From the NCBI GenBank assembly GCA_004352715.1, contig SCFE01000040.1:350964-414963 (forward strand): a stretch of DNA of 64,000 bases. Reading direction: 5' to 3'. The stretch is from Hofstenia miamia (lineage: Eukaryota > Xenacoelomorpha > Acoela). The first letter of the stretch is position 1. Each line of letters begins with the position of its first letter. Under the pieces are notes generated by a model that saw only the letters and a program-made list of their open reading frames with translations, did not search any database and was not told the DNA's origin. Below, one piece after another: positions 1 through 13,145 of this stretch. Made by a program: the position numbers and the translations under genes.

Positions 1-150
1 GTTTTACCCAAAAATCGGATGAAGCGTTCCCACTATCGACTTTTATCACTAGCTGATAAATAAGTAGATAGAGTGTTCATACCTTGGAATTTTATCGCCG
101 ATTGCTTCACGAATGATAAAAGTATATAGTGCAAGCACACAGTTAGTCGA
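1..150. repeat. Partial copy of the 23.3-kb MITE family
   Basis: Positions about 24-49 read GCGTTCCCACTATCGACTTT, followed by TATCA, nearly the same as the terminal inverted repeat of the complete element at 23284-23819. Further on, 112-140 carries a diverged inverted copy (GATAAAAGTATATAGTGCAAGC). The window edge cuts the element, so its true left end is not visible. Confidence 0.6.
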
Positions 151-1075
151 TGACAGGAAAATGTATGTCTTTTACATTTTGCAGCAAATCCTTCATTTAA
201 TAGTTGCTTTTTTCTAACTTTTTGCATCCGTCATTTTAAAACAGAAAGTTAAAAATGTTAGAAATTTTCATCTTACCTACCAATAATTTTGTGAATTTAT
301 GGGGAAAAAAATAATAAATACCACATGTCTACCTCTATATACATGTCAATGTATTCATTAAAAAACCCTATAATACACCTTTAATCCATTTTTAAATTCT
401 AGATGCTATGGGAAAAAATTACTACGCAAAGAACCGTTTTCAATATATATATTAACAATATTGTTTTACGAATCGAAAATAACCAAACTTCCTTTACATT
501 CGTAGTTTTTATTGGAACACATACGCTCACGTGCTCTATTTGATCTAACAGAAACAGCAAAAAAACTTTTAATAACTTTCACTTCCTTTACATTTAATAC
601 TAAGGTGTTCAGATTTTCATTGGAAAGGTATTGCAATTCATATTTTTATATTTTAACCCATTAAACTATTAATACATTCTTCATTTTTACGAACATATCT
701 TTCCAAGAATAGCTTGAAATTATCAAATGGATTGAATGTGTTTTAAGTGTTTGTATTATTTCGATATTTGATAACCTAGGTGCAGCATATAAAACGAATA
801 AATTACTAAAGAAATATTTGCAAATAATACAAATTATATAACCACAAAAATTACTGATTTAACTAAGCACCCCAATCCATTCTCTACTTTACCGACAATA
901 TTTTTTTCATTACAATTACTTAATTATATCATAAATGAATAAATAGGTTCTTAATTCAGCTTGTTTATGGCAAAATCAATGCAATAAACCGCAATATTTA
1001 GTAACACCCGTAAATCTAAGTTATTTAGAAGAAAACTCTAACAATAGTTGAATTATAAAGTTCTAACATTTTTTT
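151..1075. other. AT-rich intergenic DNA, nothing recognised
   Basis: Stop codons are frequent in all frames. I see no open frame of useful length, no tRNA-like fold and no repeat shared with the rest of the window. Confidence 0.5.
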
Positions 1076-1076
1076 N

Positions 1077-1381
1077 ATAAATAAAACTGTTTATATTTTA
1101 ATCTTTTGCTTAGACTTTTATGGAAAACACATAAAATGTGGTCATTGATAGTACTGTAATGCTAAGTGAGATAATGGCGATTGTTGGCATAGTTGACAAC
1201 GATTTATCAATATTTTTAATCTCCAGATATTTTATTATTAACACGCATGGGAAAACTTAACTGCATTGAAATCTATTATTGCAATTAGCCGTTTGCATGC
1301 AAACAAAACTTAAAAATAGGAAACAACAACAAGAGCATTTATATTCTGTAACTCTTTTATCCTATAATTTCTTAAAAACTT
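1077..1381. repeat. 305-bp direct repeat, copy 1 (bounded by single Ns)
   Basis: This block is nearly identical to 2329-2634, in the same orientation about 1.25 kb away. Small differences lie near 1240-1255 and 1310-1320. A single ambiguous base sits immediately before it (1076) and immediately after it (1382), so the block occupies exactly the space between two sequence joins. It has no visible coding content. Confidence 0.85.
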
Positions 1382-1382
1382 N

Positions 1383-2328
1383 TAAAATACAACAATAAAA
1401 TATCCATCTTATCTTCAATCATCCTGAAATCAATTTTTGTCATATGAAATTATTTAAATTGTGACTTTCTAAACTTGTTTTCTAAGTATATAGCTTCCAT
1501 TTCTTTGAGCATCTTAACACATTGTATGCCACTAGCAAAACCTTGATTAGATCGACTTGCCCAATTTTTACAATATATTTTTTAATGTATTTCTATTCAA
1601 AATATCATAGATACTATTTTGAAGATCTATGGAATAAAACTACTTGAGATAATAATATGGATACACGGCACATTTGGCACATAACATGTACCCAATTTAA
1701 AAAAATTTTTCATTTTCATCACTTTTTAGAATATTATTGTAAACAAAATTATAATATTTAATGTTATAGTGAAGGGCATACTGTAAATGCTGCAAAGATA
1801 CAATATTTTTCGGCCCAATTCAGCTTAGGCCCAAGCCCAGACCGCCCATTTCAAAATGCCATTTATTCGGCCTAAATTAATTTTCTTAGTGTCTTTTGCA
1901 TCATAGAGGCACACTATGAATTTGATTGGATCATTTGCATAATGTATTGATTAATATATGCATAGGTTCATATACGCTTCAGTCAGTCAACAATGCTAAT
2001 TTAATTCTGTTGAAATTTAAATGGCATTGTTAACCTTAACACAATAAACGTGTCATACAGGGCCGTAGGCCTGGGGGCTAGAGAGTTCAACCCTTCCTGG
2101 AGCAGATGTGAGTCCCTTTTATAAATGAATGCATTTGGATACGAAATATTATTGAACGTGCATTCCCAAAAATGTTACCAAATGAAGACAAAAAAACCTT
2201 AAATTGGTTAGAAATTTTTCAGCTTTTTGTTGGTTTCTTCTTATAATTGTTTAACACTTTCATTTCACAAAATAATAAAATATCAAAAATCAGATTGCAA
2301 ATGTAATTGAGGTGTGTCTCCTCTTTGT
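1383..2328. other. Spacer between the direct repeats, with GC-rich 'GGCCC' repeat words
   Basis: Mostly AT-rich. About 1812-1875 has a GC-rich block rich in GGCCC/GGCCT words, like those at 3055, 17005, 20060, 38420 and 61150. About 2060-2105 has a second GC-rich patch with a weak resemblance to a pol III B box (GAGTTCAACCC). No gene is supported. Confidence 0.4.
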
Positions 2329-2634
2329 ATAAATAAAACTGTTTATATTTTAATCTTTTGCTTAGACTTTTATGGAAAACACATAAAATGTGGTCATTGA
2401 TAGTACTGTAATGCTAAGTGAGATAATGGCGATTGTTGGCATAGTTGACAACGATTTATCAATATTTTTAATCTCCAGATATTTTATTATTAACTAGGCA
2501 TTGCAAAACTTAACTGCATTGAAATCTATTATTGCAATTAGCCGTTTGCATGTAAACAAAAGTTAACGAAAGGAAACAACAACAAGAGCATTTATATTCT
2601 GTAACTCTTTTATCCTATAATTTCTTAAAAACTT
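2329..2634. repeat. 305-bp direct repeat, copy 2
   Basis: Partner of 1077-1381. Unlike copy 1, it runs into its flanks without ambiguous bases, so this is probably the genuine locus. The ends do not show the TG...CA expected of an LTR. Confidence 0.85.
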
Positions 2635-3219
2635 CTATATGAAAATGAAATTTGTGTTTATTATAATTTGTGTATGTATTATTACACATTCTACAAAACT
2701 ACAGAAGTTTCAATAAAAAATTTGACAAGTTTGTACAGGAATATCATTTAAAATGCTGTTAATTTGTTTTACTACAACAATTTATGTATTGTTTTAAGGA
2801 AGATAATACTTTCTTGCATATCCAAACAATATATCTCTTAAAATAAGAGGTAGTAAATATATGATATGTTTATATTTATTAGTCTTTAAATGTATGCTTG
2901 CAATAAGGCGCTAAGCATACTCAGGTGGCCTGAATACCAGAAGTGAAAAAATATTGGTATTTATAGAGTCATTATAATAACACTTTTTTAATTAACCACT
3001 CTTTAAAATATTGTAACGTCTACTGAATATTGTGTCCAAATTGCTTTATCGAAAGTCCGACCCGGCCCAGCTCGACCCAAATTTAGGCCCAACCCAATTC
3101 CATATCTGTGCTACACATAATTAGAGTTTGCCAAGTGGTTACACTTTGATCCATTTTTCTGCAATATTTAATTATGAGATGAATATTTGTGGATGTTTCT
3201 GTTTGGTTTTCATGTTAAT

Positions 3220-3740
3220 ACTAAAAAAGCTGCTAACAACAGGTTGTGGAGGTGGGCCAATAGAGTCAAAAAGTGAGCGATGGGATTTGTTTACGGTCAG
3301 AGTATTAACTCTAGCAATAACATATCAGCAACGTCATCATAATATGAACGTATTTTCGAAGCACAATTGTTTATTAAGTGTGCGTACAGGTAATTTCGAT
3401 AGAATTTGTATAAACGTCTTTTAGAGGTTTCATGGCTGCAGAATTGTATCTGGCTGCGTGTCAGAAATAAACAGAGGTATGTTCTCACGTTTCGATTTCA
3501 AAAAAAGTACTGTATCTGGACTGCGGAGATAACCGATTGTGCATTTGAGGAATTATCCAGTGGCATTAGAGTTACAAGTTCGGGCAAGGTGATGTCTCCA
3601 GCAATAACAGCAAAATATTTTTTACCAGCCACTTCACTTTCATCCAGAATTAGAAACAAATTTTTGTTCTCTAACAATGCGATAATTTTCTGGCAATACG
3701 TCGAGTAAACTTTTTCCAGCACAATTTCCAGCAGCTTTGT
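3220..3740 (-). pseudogene. hAT-like (DUF659-type) transposase fragment, frameshifted
   Basis: Translated on the minus strand, about 3722-3498 encodes LFLILDESEVAGKKYFAVIA, the pattern of a transposase segment carrying a catalytic Asp followed by a conserved strand (family knowledge). After a frame change, about 3400-3300 reads YLYAHLINNCASKIRSYYDD, matching the 'C-x-AH-x-LN' helix of hAT-like transposases. It then continues as SLFDSIGPPPQPVVSSF, a motif I associate with the same group. At least two frameshifts and several stops separate the pieces, so this is a decayed copy. The plus-strand open frames over the interval are shadows. The GC-rich words at 3055-3105 may be its terminal region. 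Confidence 0.6.
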
Positions 3741-3869
3741 AGCAGAGCTTTTTGAGTTTCTATTTCTACCCTTGTTTTATAAATTTTGTAGACAGACTTT
3801 GATCTAAAGAACAATAATTGAATAAATAAAGATGCAAAAATTGCAACTATGCTGATTCTCAAAATAATA

Positions 3870-6590
3870 AATAATGAAATTTCAATGAAGAAATAACGTT
3901 GAATTCATTTATATTAAAATAACAGGAGATAGTAACTGCATAAAATGAACGACAGAAGTATTTGTGTAGCTACTGTTAAGTACACAATCTCTCTTCAAGT
4001 ATCACGCCGCGTAGTGTTTAAAAGTTGACTTTATTAACAAAATTTGACAAATGGACCACCCTGGTTATTATAAAAAATAATTATTTGCAAATTGTCCAAA
4101 ATCAAATTTCATCTTGCAAAAAGTGGAATGATTTTATCAGGTATTTCCAAAAACTTGGGTGTACATATTTATAGACATGACATCTAGTTTTTTAAGACGG
4201 CTTTTATTCCTGGAGGAGGGCGCAGAACATTTTTGAAAAAAATGATTTCTTTCGTATGAAACACCACTAAAAAATTATTTTTTATCACAACAACATTCAC
4301 ATAAAATATCGCAATTTCACAAAGTGTTTAGATACCTTTCGAAAAGGAGACAGCGCCTTATGTCTCACTAGAATTACTTATGGAAATGTAATTGTCTTCC
4401 ATTTCCACAACAAGTTTGAAATTATTTGCAAAATTTTCAAGAATATTCTGGTTCGATAGTCCCATTGGTCCCACGATATATCTTCTCTGGTAAAAATTGA
4501 GAGAAATAGTCTGAATCCGTGGTCCGGGTCTTATTCTCATGCTAATCTAAGTCCTACTGAATTCAGGTTCCAGTTTCATGGGACTGTGGCCAACAAATCC
4601 AATGGGGCAGCGTCCTACTAGTAGTTCGGTCAAATTGCCTAAAATGACGGCTATAATTGACAGAAGTTACAATTCAATTCAGACACGTGCTTTAAGTATT
4701 AGTTGAAGCTGTTAAAAAACACATAATGAAATTTTGGAATGCTTTTGATCCGAATCTTAGCCAAAGCTATAACTTTTTTTATTTAGTCACACTAACTGCG
4801 ACATTATTAAACATTAAAAAAATATACCGGTATATTTGCACAAACAGTATTCGAACTGAAATTATTAATAAATATTAGATGTCGTAAACGGCCCTAGCGT
4901 TAAAACTTTAAATCAGGTACGAACATTCCAGGATTTACGCATGGAAACTAGAATTGTCTTAGTTATACAAGTGCATTAGAGCTATTATTTAGTCAATTTG
5001 GTTTGACATTTATTAAAGTTTGTTATTGTATTGACCCTGTGCTTTTTTAATTCATTTGTTTACTCTTGTTATGCAGATTACAGAAATGAAATAACTTTTT
5101 AAGTCAGTCAAGCCTATAGTTTCCACAAGTGTGTACCTTCTTTGGAGAAAGACCTCAACGGTTTGTTTGATTCAGATGAATTTTGTTTATTATAATACAT
5201 TTCGTTAATTTTAAGAAATTATTTTAAGGGTATGCTGGGCATTTTCTATAGTTTGAATTGTCTCACTTGTAGTTCCATAAATTTTCATAAAATTTTCATT
5301 CCATGATAAAATTCCATTTCCACTCCGTTTCCATTTCCAAATCATCATTTTCTAGTATCAATTTGCGAAAGCTACTTCTAATTGCAAATATGAATTAAAT
5401 AACATTAACCTGGTTCCATTTTTTGAAAATTTTTAACATAAATCGTATCTCGAGGATTTTGTTAATATTGACCAACTAGAAAATAGGGAATTATAAATAT
5501 ACGAAGTCAAATCCGAATCTATGTTGGATTCTAATTCTATTCTTGGTAGAGTAGCTAGGTAGATATAGAAAATTGGCATGGGCTACTGACATTGTTCAAA
5601 TAAAACAGTTTTAGGAGCTAAGTAAATAAATAAATCACATTTCTCAGTTGAATTCTTCTAATGTAGAATAAACAGTTAAATTTTTTAATGTTTCAAAGTC
5701 ATTTTTTAACATTGTTATGGAAGTTATTACGGAAACCAATTTATGTTTCGAATTTGTAGAATCTGCCTGAATATTCGGATTCAAAATATAGTATGTGAAT
5801 TCGCAGTGTCCTAATATCAAAACAAACCAAAATCAATAAAAAAACTTTTCTGAAACCTTTAAAATTATTATATCACGCACATAAAATTTGTGTATTTCAA
5901 TAATTACGTAATTAAAATAATTTCTTCACACACATGTGATCTCAAAGCCTATAAAGCAAAAAACTGACCCGGTGACGCGACATGAAATATCTAATCCGGT
6001 GAGTAATTGTTTAAATATTTTTATTTCAAGGCTTCGTCGAGTTGGGCAAAGGAATGGTAGCAATTTAACATCGGTCTAATAGAGTCAGATTGACAATTAT
6101 ATATAGGTCGTCCCAATTTTTGACCCGCTTACAAATCTGTATTTTCTACACAGATGTAACTTTGAAAGTATTAAATATGACGTTCTGTAAAGATTCGTTT
6201 GTAGTTTTCGTAATACTCAATTTATTATGAAACGTTAATATTATATTAATCATACAAACAATATTATTTACAAACTGTTAATGCTAGAAATATATATATG
6301 CCTAACTTTTATATCCAAAATAGAAAACAACTTTGCAATGGATATCTGTTAATCTTTGCCAAACTGATTATATTATGACCTGTTTACTCATGCAATGCGA
6401 AGTTTTCTTCTCCAATTATCTTAAAACATGTCACTTGTAATTACCCAAAACGTCAGATATTACCCACTTCAGACAACTTCATAATGTGATGTGTACGCAG
6501 GGTATTTGTCTCACACTAACATTAAGAATGTAGTCAACAAATATAGCAATCTGAAGTGCCAACAATTCTGTATGGCATAATAAAATTTAT
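3870..6590. other. Long AT-rich stretch without recognisable genes
   Basis: All reading frames are closed at short intervals. No dispersed repeat shared with the rest of the window was noticed. Confidence 0.4.
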
Positions 6591-6595
6591 CGGTA

Positions 6596-7790
6596 GGGGA
6601 GACCGGGGGCACAGTGGATCAAGGGGCACAGGGAATCAATAATTTTCTAAAAATGCGAATGTCCTACAGAGCGAGTCACTCTTCTGTTGACTGGGGCTGG
6701 TCTAGTTATTAGGATCCATAGAGGTTTCAAAATGCTGAAAATCAGTTATAACCCTCTCCCAGTCAAAAATCAAGTGTCGCAAATGCATCCTAATTCATCC
6801 TATTAATGTCGCAAGTGTCTCATATCCTAGTGAAACGCTTTTAGGATGCTGATGTTCTCCAGATGTCTCATTAGGTTATCGCTGATACATCTCATGAGAT
6901 TACATTGAGATGCCATTTCAGAATTAATGTATAATTCAAGCAATGTAAAAATAATTTATGCAAAATGTCAGCACTAACTGAGAATTGTTTGAAAATTAGT
7001 AAAACTCCTTTTTACCTTATAATCGTTTATGTTGCATCAAACAATTTATTTCAAATTTTATTCAGAATTGAATTATTAAATTTAAATTTATTATTGCCAA
7101 AATTATGACCAAATTGCTGAAGAATATAAACGATGTTTTAAAGCTATCTTTCATTCGAAGTAAATTAGAAATTACATGTCTTGTAATGCAATCCATTATC
7201 AATACTAGTGGTATTGTGTTAGTTATTAATAATTTTAACTGCGCAAAATCTTTTTCTTTTTGCTTTGCAGTTTGCATTTTTATTGCACCTGTGCCAAGCA
7301 ATTGGGTCTGCAGATCTTATGCGTTCTTTGTAGCAGCTTGTTCATTGCTATTTAATAAATTTGATAATGATAATCTGTTATATGCACTTAAAACACATTG
7401 AAATAGTGTATTTTGCTGCTATAAGTGGTGTAGTTGTGAGGGTCATTAACCTATCTTGTTTTCCGCTATTCTCATTGTGATACAATCTCAAAACCATCTG
7501 CTGAGACACCTTGAGAACGTCTTATTGGGACATCTGGTGTATCACGGAGACATCCTAGAGATATTATTTTGGACGGGCATTAAGACAGATTTAGGATCAT
7601 TTTAGGATGCATTGCGATGTTCTCGTGATATTGCTAGGATGGCAATTATGTCACAGTGAGATGTTTATAGGATATCGTGGGGATTTCTCATTTTTGTCTG
7701 GGCTGGGACACAGTGGATCGGAGCACACTGAATCACTGATCCACTGTGCCCCGGTGAATTTTTTGTGATCCACTGTGCCCCAGTCTCCCC
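6596..7790. mobile_element. Non-autonomous DNA transposon with TA target site and about 26-bp inverted repeats
   Basis: The left end reads GGGGAGACCGGGGGCACAGT, then GGATCA. The right end, at 7766-7790, is its reverse complement apart from about two changes (TGATCCACTGTGCCCCAGTC then TCCCC). TA lies directly outside each end (6594-6595 and 7791-7792), which fits TA-targeting Tc1/mariner-type transposition. Extra copies of the subterminal word CAGTGGATC/GATCCACTG occur just inside the right end (about 7711-7755). The interior has no transposase, and most of it is occupied by another element (6758-7702). Confidence 0.7.
6758..7702. mobile_element. Nested repeat element with short inverted ends and complex subterminal repeats
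   Basis: Inside the previous element, 6758-6772 (CCCAGTCAAAAATCA) and 7688-7702 (reverse complement CCCAGACAAAAATGA) form imperfect inverted ends. The first 160 bp are crowded with TCCTAA/TCCTAT/TCTCAT words. The last 220 bp carry their complements (AGGATG, GAGATG, GGGACATC) many times. The middle is plain AT-rich sequence, with no recognisable protein. Superfamily unknown. Confidence 0.5.
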
Positions 7791-7799
7791 TAAATAATT

Positions 7800-10040
7800 T
7801 CAGAAACATCTAAAATCTAGTAAATCTATTGAGTTTCTTTTGAATTACAATATTTTGGGAAAAAATTATTTTCATGAAATCAGGTTTGTGAAACTGGTTT
7901 TTATTAAACAATTTGATTATTTTAAAAAAGTCGACATCATGTCTCTAATTTTCAAGTTTGGTTCACAAGAGTTATAATTTACAGCTATTACCAAAAATAC
8001 ACCAAACAGAAAATATTCGCTAACCCACACACAATGTATTCACATCATCTTCTCAATCTCAATAGAATTCTGATTTTTTACTGAGACTTCTTAATTTCTT
8101 CAAGAATAATCTTCTTTAAGCATTTAGCGACATCATCACTATACCATTAAATTTATAGATAATAATGAAAACAGTTTAGAGGGAAAATCGTGTAGCTGAT
8201 CAAAATGAATATACAACTAATTACGAATTTTCGACCTAATTCAACATACAGAATAAAAAAATTATAATTGCCTTTAGTTGTTCTCCTCATAAATTTGTTT
8301 TCAAATCGCATAATATTTATGACCGGAAGATTAACAAATTTGTCTTTGCACTTTGTCAAGAACATATTCTTAGATTCTTCCTGTAACATTGTTCATTTCG
8401 GCTGACCTGCATTTCATTACTTCTAAGCATGAAATCTGATGAGATAAATCTCACTATTGAAACAGACGATAAACAAGCGATAATTAGGCCTACTACGTTG
8501 CAGAATTGAAAATCCTATTGATTAATTTTGCACATCTTGAGATTGATTAAGTGAATGTTCTATGGATTTGGAATGTGCATTAGAGATTCCTTCAGCTTAT
8601 TGCTTAAATCTATAGCAAGTTTTTGTGGAGTCTGGTCTTAGAGGAATATTTGGGAAGGTAAACAGGATCCTGCACCTCAAAATGCTAGTATTTAGTAAAT
8701 CTTATCATCTAATTTCAATATGTCATGAACAAATTTGTGTCAAGCGACACATTTTGTGTCAAGTGACACATTTTGTTGTATTGTCATAAAATATGTCATA
8801 TGAAATATATTTCACTATGTTCACAAATGTGACATTTTTTGGAATTGGTTGATTGAAGAATAAGCATTTTCAGTATAAATAAATGCTTATTTTTACTAAA
8901 TTGTTTTGTGAGTTAATCAAGTTTACTAAACCTAAATTTAATAAAGAACATTAACAGTTGTTTCACAATTAAGGGATTAAGGGGATAAATTATCCTGTTG
9001 TAGGGCTATTTTGATGACTAACCCAAAGAAGAATAAATGAATATTTCTCGTCATATAGCACATTCATATAATCCCTGGTAACTCATATAGCTTGAAATTA
9101 ATGCCATTTACTCATACCAAGTATTAATTCATCATTAGGTCTCTTAGAATTTAGTAGCTTTCAATCTAAGCAAATAATTGAGATGTATGTGAAGAATATA
9201 TTACAGATATTTGAATTCTGTCAGCTATCCTGCAAAGAAACTCACAAATTTGTTGTAAAATCGAAGCTCAATTTTTTCCTGAGCAAACACAAAGCTGTGA
9301 AAATAATTTTAAATATTGACGCAAAGGACAATTTTACATCAGATTGAAGAACACTAATGATGTTTTCTCCTCCAGCATTGAAAGAATTTTTAGAAAAATC
9401 TCTATTAAGATAATCATAGGTCATTCTCTCCTCAAAACCTTTATAAAAGGATTCTGTTGGCCAACGAATTTTGAAACAACGACTATGAATATTGTTTTCT
9501 GCTAATATTTTTTGTGGTATTTTGTTAAGCAAATCTATTAATGATAATTTCAGGTATATGAAAAGGGATGGAAAAATTGTCAGCTCTTATTATTTGCTTA
9601 GGATTAAAATAACAATAATTTGTTGTGTAGATTGTAGAAAATATATACCAAACTTTTAAATTATCATACACATGGGACCAAAACATTAATTTTAATGTAC
9701 ATTTCAATTCTTAAAATTCAAATTTATTCGAGCTTGTTAGCTCTCTCAGCGTAAATTTTAGCCCTCTTCTAAACTAATTTTTAGCTACGCATCTACTCCG
9801 CATATTGTTGTTTACAAAGAACATATAATTTCTCTTTATCTTTATCAACTTTAAAGCGGTACGTTGTAGCAAAACACATTTCTCAATGTCTATTTCACAT
9901 TCAAACATTATTTGCAGTACTTTCCGATTCACATAATTTTTGCTTAGTGTAAAATACTTAGATTAGTGAAGATATCTAATAAAATAGAAGAGTTCTCAGA
10001 CCAAACTGGCTCACTCACTGCATGTTTCATTGAAAATATG
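7800..10040. other. AT-rich region; one coding-like but unidentified stretch
   Basis: No recognised gene. On the minus strand, about 9707-9245 stays open for roughly 150 codons if one frame change near 9530 is allowed. It includes PTESFYKGFEERMTYDYLNR. I do not recognise it. A weakly similar peptide (LAEHNI... against LAENNI...) occurs at 18763-18870, so it may be an old repeat ORF. Confidence 0.3.
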
Positions 10041-13000
10041 TTTTGCTTAATATGATGCGTTGCTCACTACATAATTCACTGGATTCAGAGTTATTGAATC
10101 TTGCTCAAAAATAATGAATCATTAAATTGTTTATCAACCTCCCAATATTTGAATTTTGGACAGTGTCACTAAACGTTTTGCTTAATATGATGCGTTGCTC
10201 ACTACATAATTCACTGGATTCAGAGTTATTGAATCTTGCTCAAAAATAATGAATCATTAAATTGTTTATCAACCTCCCAATATTTAAATTTTGGACAGTG
10301 TCACTAAACGTTTTGCTTAATATGATGCGTTGCTCACTACATAATTCACTGGATTCAGAGTTATTGAATCTTGCTCAAAAATAATGAATCATTAAATTGT
10401 TTATCAACCTCCCAATATTTAAATTTTGGACAGTGTCACTAAACGTTTTGCTTAATATGATGCGTTGCTCACTACATAATTCACTGGATTCAGAGTTATT
10501 GAATCTTGCTCAAAAATAATGAATCATTAAATTGTTTATCAACCTCCCAATATTTAAATTTTGGACAGTGTCACTAAACGTTTTGCTTAATATGATGCGT
10601 TGCTCACTACATAATTCACTGGATTCAGAGTTATTGAATCTTGCTCAAAAATAATGAATCATTAAATTGTTTATCAACCTCCCAATATTTAAATTTTGGA
10701 CAGTGTCACTAAACGTTTTGCTTAATATGATGCGTTGCTCACTACATAATTCACTGGATTCAGAGTTATTGAATCTTGCTCAAAAATAATGAATCATTAA
10801 ATTGTTTATCAACCTCCCAATATTTAAATTTTGGACAGTGTCACTAAACGTTTTGCTTAATATGATGCGTTGCTCACTACATAATTCACTGGATTCAGAG
10901 TTATTGAATCTTGCTCAAAAATAATGAATCATTAAATTGTTTATCAACCTCCCAATATTTAAATTTTGGACAGTGTCACTAAACGTTTTGCTTAATATGA
11001 TGCGTTGCTCACTACATAATTCACTGGATTCAGAGTTATTGAATCTTGCTCAAAAATAATGAATCATTAAATTGTTTATCAACCTCCCAATATTTAAATT
11101 TTGGACAGTGTCACTAAACGTTTTGCTTAATATGATGCGTTGCTCACTACATAATTCACTGGATTCAGAGTTATTGAATCTTGCTCAAAAATAATGAATC
11201 ATTAAATTGTTTATCAACCTCCCAATATTTAAATTTTGGACAGTGTCACTAAACGTTTTGCTTAATATGATGCGTTGCTCACTACATAATTCACTGGATT
11301 CAGAGTTATTGAATCTTGCTCAAAAATAATGAATCATTAAATTGTTTATCAACCTCCCAATATTTAAATTTTGGACAGTGTCACTAAACGTTTTGCTTAA
11401 TATGATGCGTTGCTCACTACATAATTCACTGGATTCAGAGTTATTGAATCTTGCTCAAAAATAATGAATCATTAAATTGTTTATCAACCTCCCAATATTT
11501 AAATTTTGGACAGTGTCACTAAACGTTTTGCTTAATATGATGCGTTGCTCACTACATAATTCACTGGATTCAGAGTTATTGAATCTTGCTCAAAAATAAT
11601 GAATCATTAAATTGTTTATCAACCTCCCAATATTTAAATTTTGGACAGTGTCACTAAACGTTTTGCTTAATATGATGCGTTGCTCACTACATAATTCACT
11701 GGATTCAGAGTTATTGAATCTTGCTCAAAAATAATGAATCATTAAATTGTTTATCAACCTCCCAATATTTAAATTTTGGACAGTGTCACTAAACGTTTTG
11801 CTTAATATGATGCGTTGCTCACTACATAATTCACTGGATTCAGAGTTATTGAATCTTGCTCAAAAATAATGAATCATTAAATTGTTTATCAACCTCCCAA
11901 TATTTAAATTTTGGACAGTGTCACTAAACGTTTTGCTTAATATGATGCGTTGCTCACTACATAATTCACTGGATTCAGAGTTATTGAATCTTGCTCAAAA
12001 ATAATGAATCATTAAATTGTTTATCAACCTCCCAATATTTAAATTTTGGACAGTGTCACTAAACGTTTTGCTTAATATGATGCGTTGCTCACTACATAAT
12101 TCACTGGATTCAGAGTTATTGAATCTTGCTCAAAAATAATGAATCATTAAATTGTTTATCAACCTCCCAATATTTAAATTTTGGACAGTGTCACTAAACG
12201 TTTTGCTTAATATGATGCGTTGCTCACTACATAATTCACTGGATTCAGAGTTATTGAATCTTGCTCAAAAATAATGAATCATTAAATTGTTTATCAACCT
12301 CCCAATATTTAAATTTTGGACAGTGTCACTAAACGTTTTGCTTAATATGATGCGTTGCTCACTACATAATTCACTGGATTCAGAGTTATTGAATCTTGCT
12401 CAAAAATAATGAATCATTAAATTGTTTATCAACCTCCCAATATTTAAATTTTGGACAGTGTCACTAAACGTTTTGCTTAATATGATGCGTTGCTCACTAC
12501 ATAATTCACTGGATTCAGAGTTATTGAATCTTGCTCAAAAATAATGAATCATTAAATTGTTTATCAACCTCCCAATATTTAAATTTTGGACAGTGTCACT
12601 AAACGTTTTGCTTAATATGATGCGTTGCTCACTACATAATTCACTGGATTCAGAGTTATTGAATCTTGCTCAAAAATAATGAATCATTAAATTGTTTATC
12701 AACCTCCCAATATTTAAATTTTGGACAGTGTCACTAAACGTTTTGCTTAATATGATGCGTTGCTCACTACATAATTCACTGGATTCAGAGTTATTGAATC
12801 TTGCTCAAAAATAATGAATCATTAAATTGTTTATCAACCTCCCAATATTTAAATTTTGGACAGTGTCACTAAACGTTTTGCTTAATATGATGCGTTGCTC
12901 ACTACATAATTCACTGGATTCAGAGTTATTGAATCTTGCTCAAAAATAATGAATCATTAAATTGTTTATCAACCTCCCAATATTTAAATTTTGGACAGTG

Positions 13001-13145
13001 TCACTAAACGTTTTGCTTAATATGATGCGTTGCTCACTACATAATTCACTGGATTCAGAGTTATTGAATCTTGCTCAAAAATAATGAATCATTAAATTGT
13101 TTATCAACCTCCCAATATTTAAATTTTGGACAGTGTCACTAAACC
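10041..13145. repeat. Satellite array, 23 x 135 bp
   Basis: The phrase TTTTGCTTAATATGATGCG recurs every 135 bp (10041, 10176, 10311 and so on). The pattern breaks at 13146, after exactly 23 units. By eye, units 2-23 are identical; unit 1 differs by G for A in the CCCAATATTTGAATTTTGG segment. Each monomer contains a GATTCA-7nt-TGAATC hairpin and a near-palindrome (TAATGAATCATTA). TTTTG is present at both ends of the array. No open frame crosses monomers. The homogeneity points to recent amplification or to a collapsed or copied assembly. Confidence 0.97.

Noticed and set aside
2060-2110. tRNA gene or tRNA-derived SINE
   Set aside because: Only a B-box-like GAGTTCAACCC; no cloverleaf can be drawn.
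1077-2634. Short LTR retrotransposon (TRIM) with 305-bp LTRs
   Set aside because: No TG...CA ends, no primer site or polypurine tract, and the flanking single Ns favour an assembly explanation.
3128-3708. Plus-strand open frames
   Set aside because: Antisense to the hAT-like transposase fragment.
8437-8470. Second hammerhead-like core (CTGATGAG...GAAAC)
   Set aside because: Six unpaired bases separate the stem from GAAAC, so the core geometry is not kept; probably chance.
10041-13145. Regular repeat array as a CRISPR
   Set aside because: Units are directly contiguous 135-bp copies without variable spacers, in a clearly eukaryotic sequence; it is a satellite. The 31-33 kb array is rejected for the same reason.
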